A program made the translations under genes and the position numbers. A stretch of 64,000 nt of DNA from Rhodococcus sp. H36-A4 (lineage in GTDB: Bacteria; Actinomycetota; Actinomycetes; Mycobacteriales; Mycobacteriaceae). The stretch spans positions 1 to 64,000 of the forward strand of contig NZ_JAPVLQ010000010.1 of assembly GCF_027158005.1 (NCBI RefSeq). Reading direction: 5' to 3'. Positions 35,944 through 44,447 of this stretch are shown here, in pieces. Each line of letters begins with the position of its first letter. Positions within the stretch are counted from its first letter, which is position 1. A model generated the notes under the pieces. That model saw only the letters and a list, made by a program, of their open reading frames with translations. It was not told the origin of the DNA and made no database searches.

Positions 35944-37710
35944 ATGGATCGCATTACTGAATCTATAATGAAGCGCTATGCGAAGGAAGCGGGCATTAGT
36001 GAGCGCCCAGAGCATCAGCAATTCGAAGCTTTTGCAGGCTCTGTCTTGCTGCGGGCGGAAGTCGGCCATGATCCGGAGACGTCAATTGACGATTTCTTAG
36101 CGGGCGATGGAATTCAGGGCTACGACTTGTTTGCTACTGTAATAAACGACGAATTAGTGACCGACGTAATTGCGTTGCAAGAGATATGTGTACGCGCTCG
36201 AACTCTGCGCGTGGAGTTTGTTTTTGCTCAGTTTAAAACTTCTCCGTCGTTCAAAACTAGTGACTTTTCAAATTTCGTCGACACTTGCAAAATGATAATA
36301 AAAGATTCGAGTGTGTTGGATCGTCGTGAGTTTCCCTCCATCGAGCTTGTATCGGCTGTATACGACAAGGCTGAGATGTTTAAGTTCAATCCTAAACTTT
36401 CTCTATTTTATGTAACGACTAGCGGTGTTGGCCCGGAATTGCCTGTAAGGCGAAAAGCAGATAGCTCGAAGTCTGACATCGCGCAACTTTCTTTGACCTC
36501 GGCAGTTGATATTCGATTTTTTGGTGCGCCAGCTCTGCAGGCGCGATGGCGGCAGCTTGATCAAGGTACGACGAGGACTATTCGATTTGAGAAGAAGGCA
36601 TCGATGCCTCAAATTGACGGAGTTGTTCAAGCTTATATAGGTATGCTTCCAGCTGAAGAGCTGCTGAAATTGGTTACAGTAGAAGGATCGCCGACACGAA
36701 TCTTGAAATCTGTATTTTACGACAACGTCCGTGATTTTCAAGGAAATGTAGACGTAAACTCCAAGATTAGCGAAACGTTAACTGGTGTCGATCGAGCGCG
36801 GTTTGCAGTTTTCAATAATGGTGTAACGATCGTTGCACAGGAGATCAATAATACAGGCGATACCTTTAGGTTGCTGGATTATCAAGTTGTGAATGGTTGT
36901 CAAACTGTTCATGTTCTACATGAAGCTGCGATGGAGCTTGGCGGCATTGATTCGCTAACCGATGTTTTTGTCCCTGTGAAAATGATCGCGACCAGCGATG
37001 TGGAGGTTGCACGAAGTATTGCGCAGGCCACAAATCAGCAAACGCAAGTCACTGCCGAAAGCCTCCTGGCAAATTCGGAAGTGCAGAAAAGAATCGAAGA
37101 ATATTTCACTGTCATTGATGACACGGACGATTACAAGCTATATTACGAGCGGCGCTTAAAACAGTGGGCTGGAAGTTCTGTTGTTGTCGGAGCTTGGAGG
37201 CTTGTGACAATTCGGCAAATGATTCGTTCTTTTGGCTCGGTGTATCTAAATCAACCCCACACAGCGACGCGGTACTACAATGATTTGCGTGACCAAGCGG
37301 GTAGTCGAATTTTCATCGCTGGTAATGCGCCGGCGCTTTTCTGGGTGTCAGCTTTGTTGTTTTGCAGAATTGAATTTTTGTTTCGGAACGACAAGATCGA
37401 CGCAAAGCTAAAGCCCGTAAAATTTCACATGATGTCCGCAATTTCAAGATCAACTTTAAAGGGTAATGTGCCGCACTCTAAGAATAGTGTAGCCGTCGAG
37501 AAATATATTGCTGATTTACGTTCATTACTTGCGAGTGATGAGCGGCTCATAAAAGCAATTTCCATATGCGCAGATGTAGCGGTGCGCCATTCCGCTACGG
37601 CTTTGTTCGATCGTGACTTTTGTCGGACCCAAGAATCTGCGACGAAGTATTCGATCGCCGCGAGCCGGAGGATACGTATGGAGGATCCAGTCCTGGCTAA
37701 ACAGAAGTGA
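35944..37710 (+). CDS. AIPR-family (abortive infection phage resistance) protein
   Basis: AGGGGGA precedes the start; the ATG at 35944 is chosen over the TTG at 35941. The 588-aa product has the AIPR hallmark FNNGVTIVAQ (near 289) followed by YQVVNGCQTVH (near 313) and QATNQQTQV. AIPR proteins were first linked to lactococcal abortive infection and often sit with Z1/MutL clusters; their biochemical activity is not firmly established to my knowledge. The gene is clearly AT-richer than everything around it (a sampled 60-base line at 36721 is 40% GC), so it was probably acquired separately from a lower-GC donor. It ends tail-to-tail with the minus-strand operon. Confidence 0.85.
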   Translation: MDRITESIMKRYAKEAGISERPEHQQFEAFAGSVLLRAEVGHDPETSIDDFLAGDGIQGYDLFATVINDELVTDVIALQEICVRARTLRVEFVFAQFKTSPSFKTSDFSNFVDTCKMIIKDSSVLDRREFPSIELVSAVYDKAEMFKFNPKLSLFYVTTSGVGPELPVRRKADSSKSDIAQLSLTSAVDIRFFGAPALQARWRQLDQGTTRTIRFEKKASMPQIDGVVQAYIGMLPAEELLKLVTVEGSPTRILKSVFYDNVRDFQGNVDVNSKISETLTGVDRARFAVFNNGVTIVAQEINNTGDTFRLLDYQVVNGCQTVHVLHEAAMELGGIDSLTDVFVPVKMIATSDVEVARSIAQATNQQTQVTAESLLANSEVQKRIEEYFTVIDDTDDYKLYYERRLKQWAGSSVVVGAWRLVTIRQMIRSFGSVYLNQPHTATRYYNDLRDQAGSRIFIAGNAPALFWVSALLFCRIEFLFRNDKIDAKLKPVKFHMMSAISRSTLKGNVPHSKNSVAVEKYIADLRSLLASDERLIKAISICADVAVRHSATALFDRDFCRTQESATKYSIAASRRIRMEDPVLAKQK

Positions 37711-37711
37711 T

Positions 37712-37924
37712 TTACCTTGGAGGTCCGTGCGTGTCGGTGTATACCGATTCCTGACGCCGGCGACCGTAGTGTCTGGAACCCAGCGACTTCGCGGCCGCGT
37801 CGGAGCGACGCCAAAGGGTTTGGCGCAAGACGTCGAGCGCACGATCGGCGGGGTCGGCGGGGTCGGCGGGGTCGGCGTATCGCGGGAGGCCGGTGGTTAC
37901 GGAGAAAGTGCTGAGGTCCATCAT
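37712..37924 (-). CDS. Truncated fourth gene of the DUF6361/PLD/helicase operon (70 aa)
   Basis: An ATG at 37924 overlaps the helicase stop (ATGA), the same coupling used throughout this operon, so a gene once began here. The reading gives MMDLSTFSVTTGLPRYADPADP..., a short repeat-encoded ADP tract, then LDVLRQTLWRRSDAAAKSLG, and ends at 37712 right beside the AIPR stop. It may be the N-terminus of a larger protein cut by a rearrangement, or a real small protein. Function unknown. Confidence 0.5.
   Translation of the reverse strand: MMDLSTFSVTTGLPRYADPADPADPADRALDVLRQTLWRRSDAAAKSLGSRHYGRRRQESVYTDTHGPPR
37842..37877. repeat. Short 9-bp tandem repeat (GGGTCGGCG)
   Basis: Three perfect copies of GGGTCGGCG at 37851-37877, preceded by one imperfect copy, encode ADPADPADP in the minus-strand frame. 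In-frame nine-base repeats can vary in number by slippage without breaking the frame. Confidence 0.85.
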
Positions 37925-40900
37925 CGTGTGGCTCTGTTCGTAGACGGTGGCGAGAGGTCGATACGCATCTCGGCCAGCACTTCCGGCTGAGCTTCGAGAC
38001 CCCGCTTGCGCAGCAGCGCCAGCATGTCTTCCTGGCGCGGCTGGCCGAACGTCAATCGGTACAGCGCCAGGTCGCTCTTCATCCTCTCGAGCCGGGCGAT
38101 GTCGACGCTGAGCGGGTACGGCGAGAGGTGTCGCTCGATTTTCGCCGGTCCCGGGTACACCCAATGTGGCGCAAAATCCCCAAGATCGGCTTGTTCGTCT
38201 GTGCCCAGCGTGTAGGCCGCACGCCAGGGGTTGTTCGTCGCCAGCATGGCGGCTCCGTGGCGGTGGGCGAGGTTGCGGCGGACGGCGTGCCCACCGAAGC
38301 GGTCGATGCGCCCTTCGCGCTGCTCGAAGTCGACGGGATTTGCGGGGGTGTTCCAGTGGGTGATAGCCGAGCACCACCAGTGAAAATCAATCCCTTCCTG
38401 CCCGACGCTTGTACTTGCCAGCACGAACGGCCAGAACGGGCTGTTGAACGACCTACGTATATCGGGCTGGCGGACATTCTCGTCGGTGTTGCCGCCCCCG
38501 TAGCGCAGCGCGAAGCGGCTCGTCATGCGAATGGCGTCGTCCGGATTACCCGGGTCGAATGCCCGGTAGGTCGACGGCAATAATGTCAGCGCGGAAGAGA
38601 CGGTTTTTGCAGCCTTCATCAAAGAGTCGTTGTCGATCTCGTCTTGGTTCTCGTTGGCAATGTGGTGGAGATACTCATCCATGACAGCCTGCAGGTTGCC
38701 TGCCGCGCAGTAGCGGAGCACTTTCTGCCAGTAGGCGCCGTTTTGGTCGAGTTGCTCCAGCAGCACGATGGTGTCAGGCCGGTTGAACAGTGTTCGGAAA
38801 CCAGCGGCCATGGTGGCCGCGGCGCGCCAGAGCCCGACGTCCGTCACGGCGGGGTGATTGGCCGCAATCCGGTGCAGCGCCCTCCAAGCGATGTTGCCCG
38901 GACTGTGGGCCGCCAGCATGGCGACGGTCGGCGCTACGGACGCCATCTCGACGTCGGAACCGCCGCGAATGAGTTCGAGGGCCTCGTCGACGTGTGTGGC
39001 TAGGCCGTGCTGGCCAGCTGGGTCGTCAGCATCACCGACCGAGCCTGTACCGAGGGCTTCGATAATGAGCTTGCGACTGTTGAGCCCGTCATCGTCAAGC
39101 AGAGCCTGTGGGAGTGAGTCTTCGAACGCGATTGCTGCGCGCGCCGCCTCCGCCACCGCGGATACGCTGTATTTCGACGTCCCCGAGCGCAACCCGCGGG
39201 TGAGGTCTGCCTCGAATACCGCGCGCGACAGTGGTACCCGGTCGCGCTGCGCTGCGGCCAGCGGGTCGGCACGTTTCGCAAGTCCCGGCATCGGCCAGAA
39301 CATCGCCAGGGTGGTCATGGATTCCGCCCGCCCGCCCGCGACGCTGTAGTTCAAGAGGCTGCGTGTGCCGCGGCGCCCGGCTGGGCCCTTATCCTCGCGC
39401 TGGGATCCCAACCACGCGGCCCGGCCAGCGCGCTGGCTTAGCAGGCTTGCGATCGCCGTTGGTGTCGCCGACCACGACGAGAACACCAGCCGCTTTGTGA
39501 TCCCTTGCGCCCACGCTTCGGCGTACGGTCCGCTCGGCTCGAGGTAGCGCAGCGACGGCGGCATCCACAGTAGTTGCCACCAACCGGCATCGACAGTTTG
39601 CCGAGCAAGAGCGCGTAGCTTGCCGTTGCCCAGGTCGACCTCGCCGGTACCCGAGGCCGCGGCGGGGTCGAGCCGGGCGAGGGCATGGACAGCGGGACCT
39701 AGAGTCTCTGCGTCGTCACCCTTGAGCCGCTTCTTAAGCTGTTCGGAGAGCTTGTACCCGTCGCAGAAGTTCGCGAAGTACGGTGTCGACTTCCAGTACT
39801 CCAGGCTTACATCGCCGTCAATGAGGCCTGAGATACGGTGCAGGGCAACGTAGTCGAGAAGGTCAGTAGCCGACAGGTCATCCACGATGTCGACATGCTC
39901 AGACAGCATCCCGCCGGCGACGCCGATCGGCCGCTCGCTGCGGCTCATCACCTGCAGCAGCGTCGCCCGCAGCCGGGTGGAGAGCTCGGCGACGGGGCGT
40001 CCCTGGGTCACCGCGGTACGGTACTCAGCGAGGTCTTTTGCGACATGGTCGGCGATGTCGGTGTCTAGAAAGGCGATGGTGCGGAGGAAGTCGCGGTGGT
40101 GGTCGTCGCCCGACTCCTCGGCGTAAGTGAAAGGCTTATACGGCGTCGCGGAGAGCAACAGCACTCGCGTGTTGGGGTAGGAGAACAGCTGGTCGGCCAG
40201 CTCTCCTTCTGGGGTGCTGGCATCGAGCAGCTCGGGGAAGCGCTGGAACTCGTCGAGGATGACGAGGTCTGGGTTCAGCACGCTGAGCCCGGCGCGAGCG
40301 AGCTCACCGCGCATATCGCTGATGAGTTGACGTACTTCGTAGGCCATCTCGCTGGGAACATCGCGCTTGTGGCCGAGACGCTCGAGCTGGTCGGTGAAGG
40401 TCGCTGTGAGGCCATTGTTCTGACATGCGGCAAGGAACCGGTCCGAGATGACCGGGTCGGGCGGGCCGTCGAGGGAGGACTCCAACTCATCGACGTGATA
40501 CTCAAAGCGCTCGCGGGACGCAATTCCACCCTGCAGCAGAACCAGCGCAGCGTGGCGGTTCCAACCGGTGAGGTTGGCGACGGTGCGGAGCAGCAGGAAG
40601 AGCAGTGCCCTTTCCTCCACCTGGCCGGATTGGTGGCCGGTTCGGAACGACGTCCCCGGGGTGAACGACACCAGGTTGACCTTCACGCCGTTGGCGTCGA
40701 GGTCAGGCTGCAGCTCCCGGGTGTATTTGGCCAGGAGGCTTAGCCGGCTGGGTATGCCCTGGTGACGGCCACCGGTGACGTCAAGGCGGGAAAGGTTCTG
40801 CGCGGCGAGGTCGCTGTTGGAGCAGACGTAGACCACGTTGATCTGTCCGCGATCTGGCTCGTCCTGGAGCTTCTCGATGGTTCGGGCGATCACGCCACGG

Positions 40901-41052
40901 GCTACGAGGCTCTTGCCCAACCCGGTCTCGTCGGAGACGAGGAACCGCCGGCGCGAGGCCGGTCGGTCGAGCTGCGCCATTACGTGTTCGACGGTGCGCT
41001 GCTGAAACCCCTTGAGCCGTGCAATAACCGGGGCAGCGTCGAAAGTGGTCAT
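37921..41052 (-). CDS. SNF2-like helicase of the DUF6361/PLD operon
   Basis: A 1043-aa protein with ATG at 41052 overlapping the PLD-gene stop. Motifs: Walker A DETGLGKS (41-48), LVILDEFQRF (DEFQ, near 266), LSATPYKPF (motif III), SVGQEGIDFHWW (motif V) and QREGRIDRF (motif VI, near 912). The wide separation of lobes (~500 residues) with a large helical insertion is usual for SNF2-like defence helicases. It should translocate on dsDNA. With the PLD-type protein supplying nuclease activity it could act as a restriction complex. Confidence 0.8.
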   Translation of the reverse strand: MTTFDAAPVIARLKGFQQRTVEHVMAQLDRPASRRRFLVSDETGLGKSLVARGVIARTIEKLQDEPDRGQINVVYVCSNSDLAAQNLSRLDVTGGRHQGIPSRLSLLAKYTRELQPDLDANGVKVNLVSFTPGTSFRTGHQSGQVEERALLFLLLRTVANLTGWNRHAALVLLQGGIASRERFEYHVDELESSLDGPPDPVISDRFLAACQNNGLTATFTDQLERLGHKRDVPSEMAYEVRQLISDMRGELARAGLSVLNPDLVILDEFQRFPELLDASTPEGELADQLFSYPNTRVLLLSATPYKPFTYAEESGDDHHRDFLRTIAFLDTDIADHVAKDLAEYRTAVTQGRPVAELSTRLRATLLQVMSRSERPIGVAGGMLSEHVDIVDDLSATDLLDYVALHRISGLIDGDVSLEYWKSTPYFANFCDGYKLSEQLKKRLKGDDAETLGPAVHALARLDPAAASGTGEVDLGNGKLRALARQTVDAGWWQLLWMPPSLRYLEPSGPYAEAWAQGITKRLVFSSWSATPTAIASLLSQRAGRAAWLGSQREDKGPAGRRGTRSLLNYSVAGGRAESMTTLAMFWPMPGLAKRADPLAAAQRDRVPLSRAVFEADLTRGLRSGTSKYSVSAVAEAARAAIAFEDSLPQALLDDDGLNSRKLIIEALGTGSVGDADDPAGQHGLATHVDEALELIRGGSDVEMASVAPTVAMLAAHSPGNIAWRALHRIAANHPAVTDVGLWRAAATMAAGFRTLFNRPDTIVLLEQLDQNGAYWQKVLRYCAAGNLQAVMDEYLHHIANENQDEIDNDSLMKAAKTVSSALTLLPSTYRAFDPGNPDDAIRMTSRFALRYGGGNTDENVRQPDIRRSFNSPFWPFVLASTSVGQEGIDFHWWCSAITHWNTPANPVDFEQREGRIDRFGGHAVRRNLAHRHGAAMLATNNPWRAAYTLGTDEQADLGDFAPHWVYPGPAKIERHLSPYPLSVDIARLERMKSDLALYRLTFGQPRQEDMLALLRKRGLEAQPEVLAEMRIDLSPPSTNRATR

Positions 41053-42833
41053 CGAGTGGCCTCCGGATTGAGTTTGATTCGGCTGGCAGTGACGACATCC
41101 CAGAACGAGGCAAAGCCCTCCGGAAGATTAGCCACCCCGTTTTCGGTGGCCAGCATTCGTTGCACGAGACGGTTGAGGTCGCCAATCGACTCAGGCGAGC
41201 GGGCGAGGGCGCGGATGACGATCTCGAAGACCTGAGGTGCCGGCGCAAGTTCACCGCTTGTCCCGGCGCTCGCCCCGCCGAGGCCCACCATTGCCAACGG
41301 GTGTGCCTGCCCGAGCCCGAGCAACAGAGCCAGGAAGCGCAGGAACTTCTCCGGCGTGTTGATCTGCGAGGCGAGGACCTCGTCGAGTCTGCCTTCCGGG
41401 TCGCCCCGTAGCTCGGCCCGCACCACACACGCGGCCTCACGGCCTGCGCCATCGGTGAGGCTCAGCCGCAGGAACGGGCTGACCTCGATCAGCGGGACAC
41501 CCTCGACGGTGCCATGGCTGGTACGGCCGTCGTCGACGGTGCAGGCCACACCGGGGTGTGCCAGCGGCTCCACGCGAGCAGTCATTCCCGCGGGCACCGT
41601 CGCGCCGTCACGCGTCTCGAAGCGAAGCGAGTAGGCACCATCGGACCGGCCGACCGAGACGACCCATCTCCGGGACGCCAGCACGCGCAGTGCGTTCTCC
41701 AGCTGCCACTGGGCCTCGGCGTCGGGATCCGGAAGGGCACCGCCCACGGTGTCGTACTGCTCGAGCATCCCGAGGAACGGCGAGCCCGGATCGAGCATTG
41801 TCCCAACCCCGAGGTTCTTCTTGCCCCCGGAGAGCTGAACGAGAATCTCGATGTTGCGGTTAAGCGCGGCATCGGTCGCGTTGGCCGAGCCGAGGAACAG
41901 GTGGGCCTGTTGGCCGCGCTCGACGACGACGAGTTTGGCGTGCAGATCGTTGAGAAGCCCAGCAGGCTTGTCGTCCTCGGTGGCGTCCCCGTCGTCCAGA
42001 CCGGCGACGGTGCTCACTACGTAGGTAGCGTCCAGGCCCTGCACGGTCTCTGGCGCCAAGCTGTCCAGCGAGGCTGCGCGCGAGACCACGGTCGCGCTCT
42101 TCGTGCCCGCCGTCAGCTGAGCGAGGCCAGCGTCGTTGAGGAATGGTGAGACCACGAGGTGGCCATACCCGGTGAAGTCCGGGGCGGCCCTCTCATTGGC
42201 GACACCGAACACGTGGAAGGCAAGCTCGGTTACGCCTTCAGGTCGCTCCCATTCCATGTAACGGACATCCTCGGCCAGCTTGTCGATGCGGCCTCGTCTG
42301 TCTACGGGCACCGGCTGCCGGGTCCTGCCGGGCAACGACCTGACGAGGGCGCTCAACGGTCGGTTGGCCACCGTCGGCCGCGTTCCCCGCAACCCGTCGA
42401 GGGTTAGCGAGACGTCCCAGGCGTGGTCCTCGGTGAGGTTGCGGCTGAGAACGACCAGGCGGTACGCATCCGCCTCGTCATCAGCGGTGAACCGCATGAG
42501 CCACAGTTTGGGGTGGAAAAGGCCGCCGGGAGGAGCCTGCACCTCGTGAAGCATCGGCTCCAGGAACGCCGTCAGCGCGGTGTAGCGCGATGGAGCCCGC
42601 ACGTATCCCTCCTGGGCAAAGACATCCACCCGATCTGCGCATGAGCGGACCGCCTCCAGCACGCTCACTGGGTCCGTCGTGCTGCGGACCGCGAAGCTCG
42701 CGAACGCCAGTGGAGGCACCAGCGCGGCGGTCAGGTCGAGGGTGAAGGTGGTGCCCACTGCCGCATCCAGGCGATAGCCCACGGGCGGGCGAAGCTGGTC
42801 GATCAGGGTTCTGCGGCTGTCAGGCGCCAGCAT
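41049..42833 (-). CDS. Phospholipase-D-like (HKD) protein, probable nuclease
   Basis: Start chosen at the ATG at 42833 (MLAPDSRRTLIDQLRPP) because the frame further upstream lies within the previous gene. The 594-aa product has two HKD-type half sites: FHPKLWLMRF (near 105) and LHAKLVVVERG...LFLGSANATDAAL (near 295-320), the signature of the PLD superfamily, which includes nucleases such as Nuc and BfiI. It overlaps the preceding gene by 14 bp and the helicase gene by ATGA. Defence-associated PLD proteins usually cut nucleic acid rather than lipid; that is inferred here. Confidence 0.75.
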   Translation of the reverse strand: MLAPDSRRTLIDQLRPPVGYRLDAAVGTTFTLDLTAALVPPLAFASFAVRSTTDPVSVLEAVRSCADRVDVFAQEGYVRAPSRYTALTAFLEPMLHEVQAPPGGLFHPKLWLMRFTADDEADAYRLVVLSRNLTEDHAWDVSLTLDGLRGTRPTVANRPLSALVRSLPGRTRQPVPVDRRGRIDKLAEDVRYMEWERPEGVTELAFHVFGVANERAAPDFTGYGHLVVSPFLNDAGLAQLTAGTKSATVVSRAASLDSLAPETVQGLDATYVVSTVAGLDDGDATEDDKPAGLLNDLHAKLVVVERGQQAHLFLGSANATDAALNRNIEILVQLSGGKKNLGVGTMLDPGSPFLGMLEQYDTVGGALPDPDAEAQWQLENALRVLASRRWVVSVGRSDGAYSLRFETRDGATVPAGMTARVEPLAHPGVACTVDDGRTSHGTVEGVPLIEVSPFLRLSLTDGAGREAACVVRAELRGDPEGRLDEVLASQINTPEKFLRFLALLLGLGQAHPLAMVGLGGASAGTSGELAPAPQVFEIVIRALARSPESIGDLNRLVQRMLATENGVANLPEGFASFWDVVTASRIKLNPEATR

Positions 42834-44034
42834 CGGCGATCCCCTCTCTGATGTCGGCAACGATGCGGCGGACCTGTGGCCAGCGGTAGACCAGCATTGA
42901 CGTGCCCGACGCCCCAGACCAGGTGCGCAGCAACCGATCATTGACCAACCGAGACTGAGCACCCTTCTGTCGACGCTCCCGTAGGTCGACCAGCGAGCGG
43001 ACGTCCTTGTCGTCGGCGACGGTGGTTCCCCGCCCGGCAAGGACTGCATCGATCCACTCGTCGACGAACGCACGAGTCTGCGGCCCGATGCGGGGGTTGG
43101 TGATGCGCAACAGGTCCCACATCTCGTGGCGGTCCCACGCGCGAAGTAGCTCGCCGTCGTCCTGGACGCTCTCGGCCCAGGTGCGTATGGCTTCCCGGTA
43201 GCCGTCGACGGGCTGTGGGTGGGTAGTCAAGCCGGCAGCCTCGTATCGCTCGGCGACGAGCAGATTATAGAGAAGCGCAGAACCCTGCATCACCAGGCTG
43301 AAGAGGCGGCCGTGCCTCAGGAGCGTAGCCGGCGGGCCGTCGGCCGAGAGGCAGGCCGGATCGAACCACGGCGGCATGATGTCGTCGGCAGACGGGGTGT
43401 CATCGGTGAGCAGGTGAGCCAGCATGGTGCCCGGGACGGCCTCGAGGATGCGCTCCTGCAGCCACCCCGCCTCCGCGGGCAGCAGCGCCATGCCGCCTTC
43501 GACCTTCGCGGGAAAGCCCGCCGGTGGGGCGGGCAACGTGGGGTGCCAATCCTGGATGTTGCGGACGGCCAGCTCGTCGTCATCACTGTTGGCGAGCCTG
43601 AGGGCCCCCATCATATCCGGCGAGATGTCGCGGTTGAGGATGCCATAGCGGCCTAGCGCGGACCAGTAGATTGCGGACGGCAACGTCTTCACGCTGGGGC
43701 CAGCGACGCGCCCGATCAGGCCCTGTCCGGCGCCGATGCCCTCGTCCTTGAGCGCGCCGATGAGCTTGCGCTCCTTGGTGTCGGTCCAGGTGGTGAGTTT
43801 GGTGCCGCCGCGGGTCTTGGCGCCCTGGGTGAAGAGCCAGGGGATGAAAAGGAAGTAACGCGCCCGGGTGTGAATGGTCGAGGTGCCGGGGAAGAGCCCG
43901 TCGGCGAAAGCATCGCGGATTTGGCCGATGCCGAGCTCGTCGCGGCTCTCCGACTGGGTGTATAGCGCGATGAGCTCACGGACGCGCCGCTGCTCCTCGG
44001 CAGACGTGTCGAGCCAGGACAGGGTTGATGGCAT
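42820..44034 (-). CDS. DUF6361-type protein, first gene of the operon
   Basis: Start at the ATG at 44034 behind GGGGGAG; the frame further upstream is intergenic. The 404-aa product opens MPSTLSWLDTSAEEQRRVRE and contains RDELGIGQIRDAFADGLFPGTSTIHTR and RYFLFIPWLF, the pattern I associate with the uncharacterised DUF6361 family. It is mainly alpha-helical with no catalytic motif visible. It leads a tightly coupled operon with the PLD and helicase genes, so it is probably a specificity or scaffold subunit. The family name is from memory and unverified. Confidence 0.6.
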   Translation of the reverse strand: MPSTLSWLDTSAEEQRRVRELIALYTQSESRDELGIGQIRDAFADGLFPGTSTIHTRARYFLFIPWLFTQGAKTRGGTKLTTWTDTKERKLIGALKDEGIGAGQGLIGRVAGPSVKTLPSAIYWSALGRYGILNRDISPDMMGALRLANSDDDELAVRNIQDWHPTLPAPPAGFPAKVEGGMALLPAEAGWLQERILEAVPGTMLAHLLTDDTPSADDIMPPWFDPACLSADGPPATLLRHGRLFSLVMQGSALLYNLLVAERYEAAGLTTHPQPVDGYREAIRTWAESVQDDGELLRAWDRHEMWDLLRITNPRIGPQTRAFVDEWIDAVLAGRGTTVADDKDVRSLVDLRERRQKGAQSRLVNDRLLRTWSGASGTSMLVYRWPQVRRIVADIREGIADAGA

Positions 44035-44447
44035 GGTTGCTCCCCCTAACGATAGGAACACTAGAGTAAAGGTCGTGCTATCGGACTCGAATAATCTCGT
44101 ACCCACCCGGTCAGAGGTCGCCCCGAAATTGGTGGTTGCGTTCGGTATAGCGAGAATGGGAGTCGTGGTAGCGCCAAGGACGTACGCCAAAACGCTGCGT
44201 GGGCGGAGGAACTGTACGCTGCGCGGAGCGAACTGTTTTCGTGTATCGGCCCGCTCGAATTTCGGCGATCGGAGTCGAGACCGGACCAGTCAAACTGATC
44301 GAGTACAAACCGCGCACCATGGTCAGAACCTCACCCCGGCACCTGCCGAGATGGCACTATCGGTTCTGCACGGAGCCTGGAGGCACAAGTTGAGTCTGGG
44401 CATGCCGAGTTGTCGGACGTTGCCCAATCCGGAGGGGCTTGAGTCGA
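44035..44447. other. Divergent promoter region between two defence operons
   Basis: No gene is supported. It separates the minus-strand DUF6361 operon from the plus-strand type III operon and must hold both promoters. GGGGGAG (minus) and GGAGGGG (44431-44437, plus) are the ribosome binding sites at its two ends. No convincing operator repeat was seen. Confidence 0.5.

Noticed and set aside
40096-40743. 215-aa plus-strand open frame opposite the SNF2-like helicase
   Set aside because: It is antisense to the DEFQ-motif region of a strongly supported gene; no ribosome binding site.
37712-44034. DISARM or Dpd (7-deazaguanine) system
   Set aside because: A PLD-like protein and an SNF2-like helicase are present, but DrmA/DrmB-type, methyltransferase and DpdA-type genes are not.
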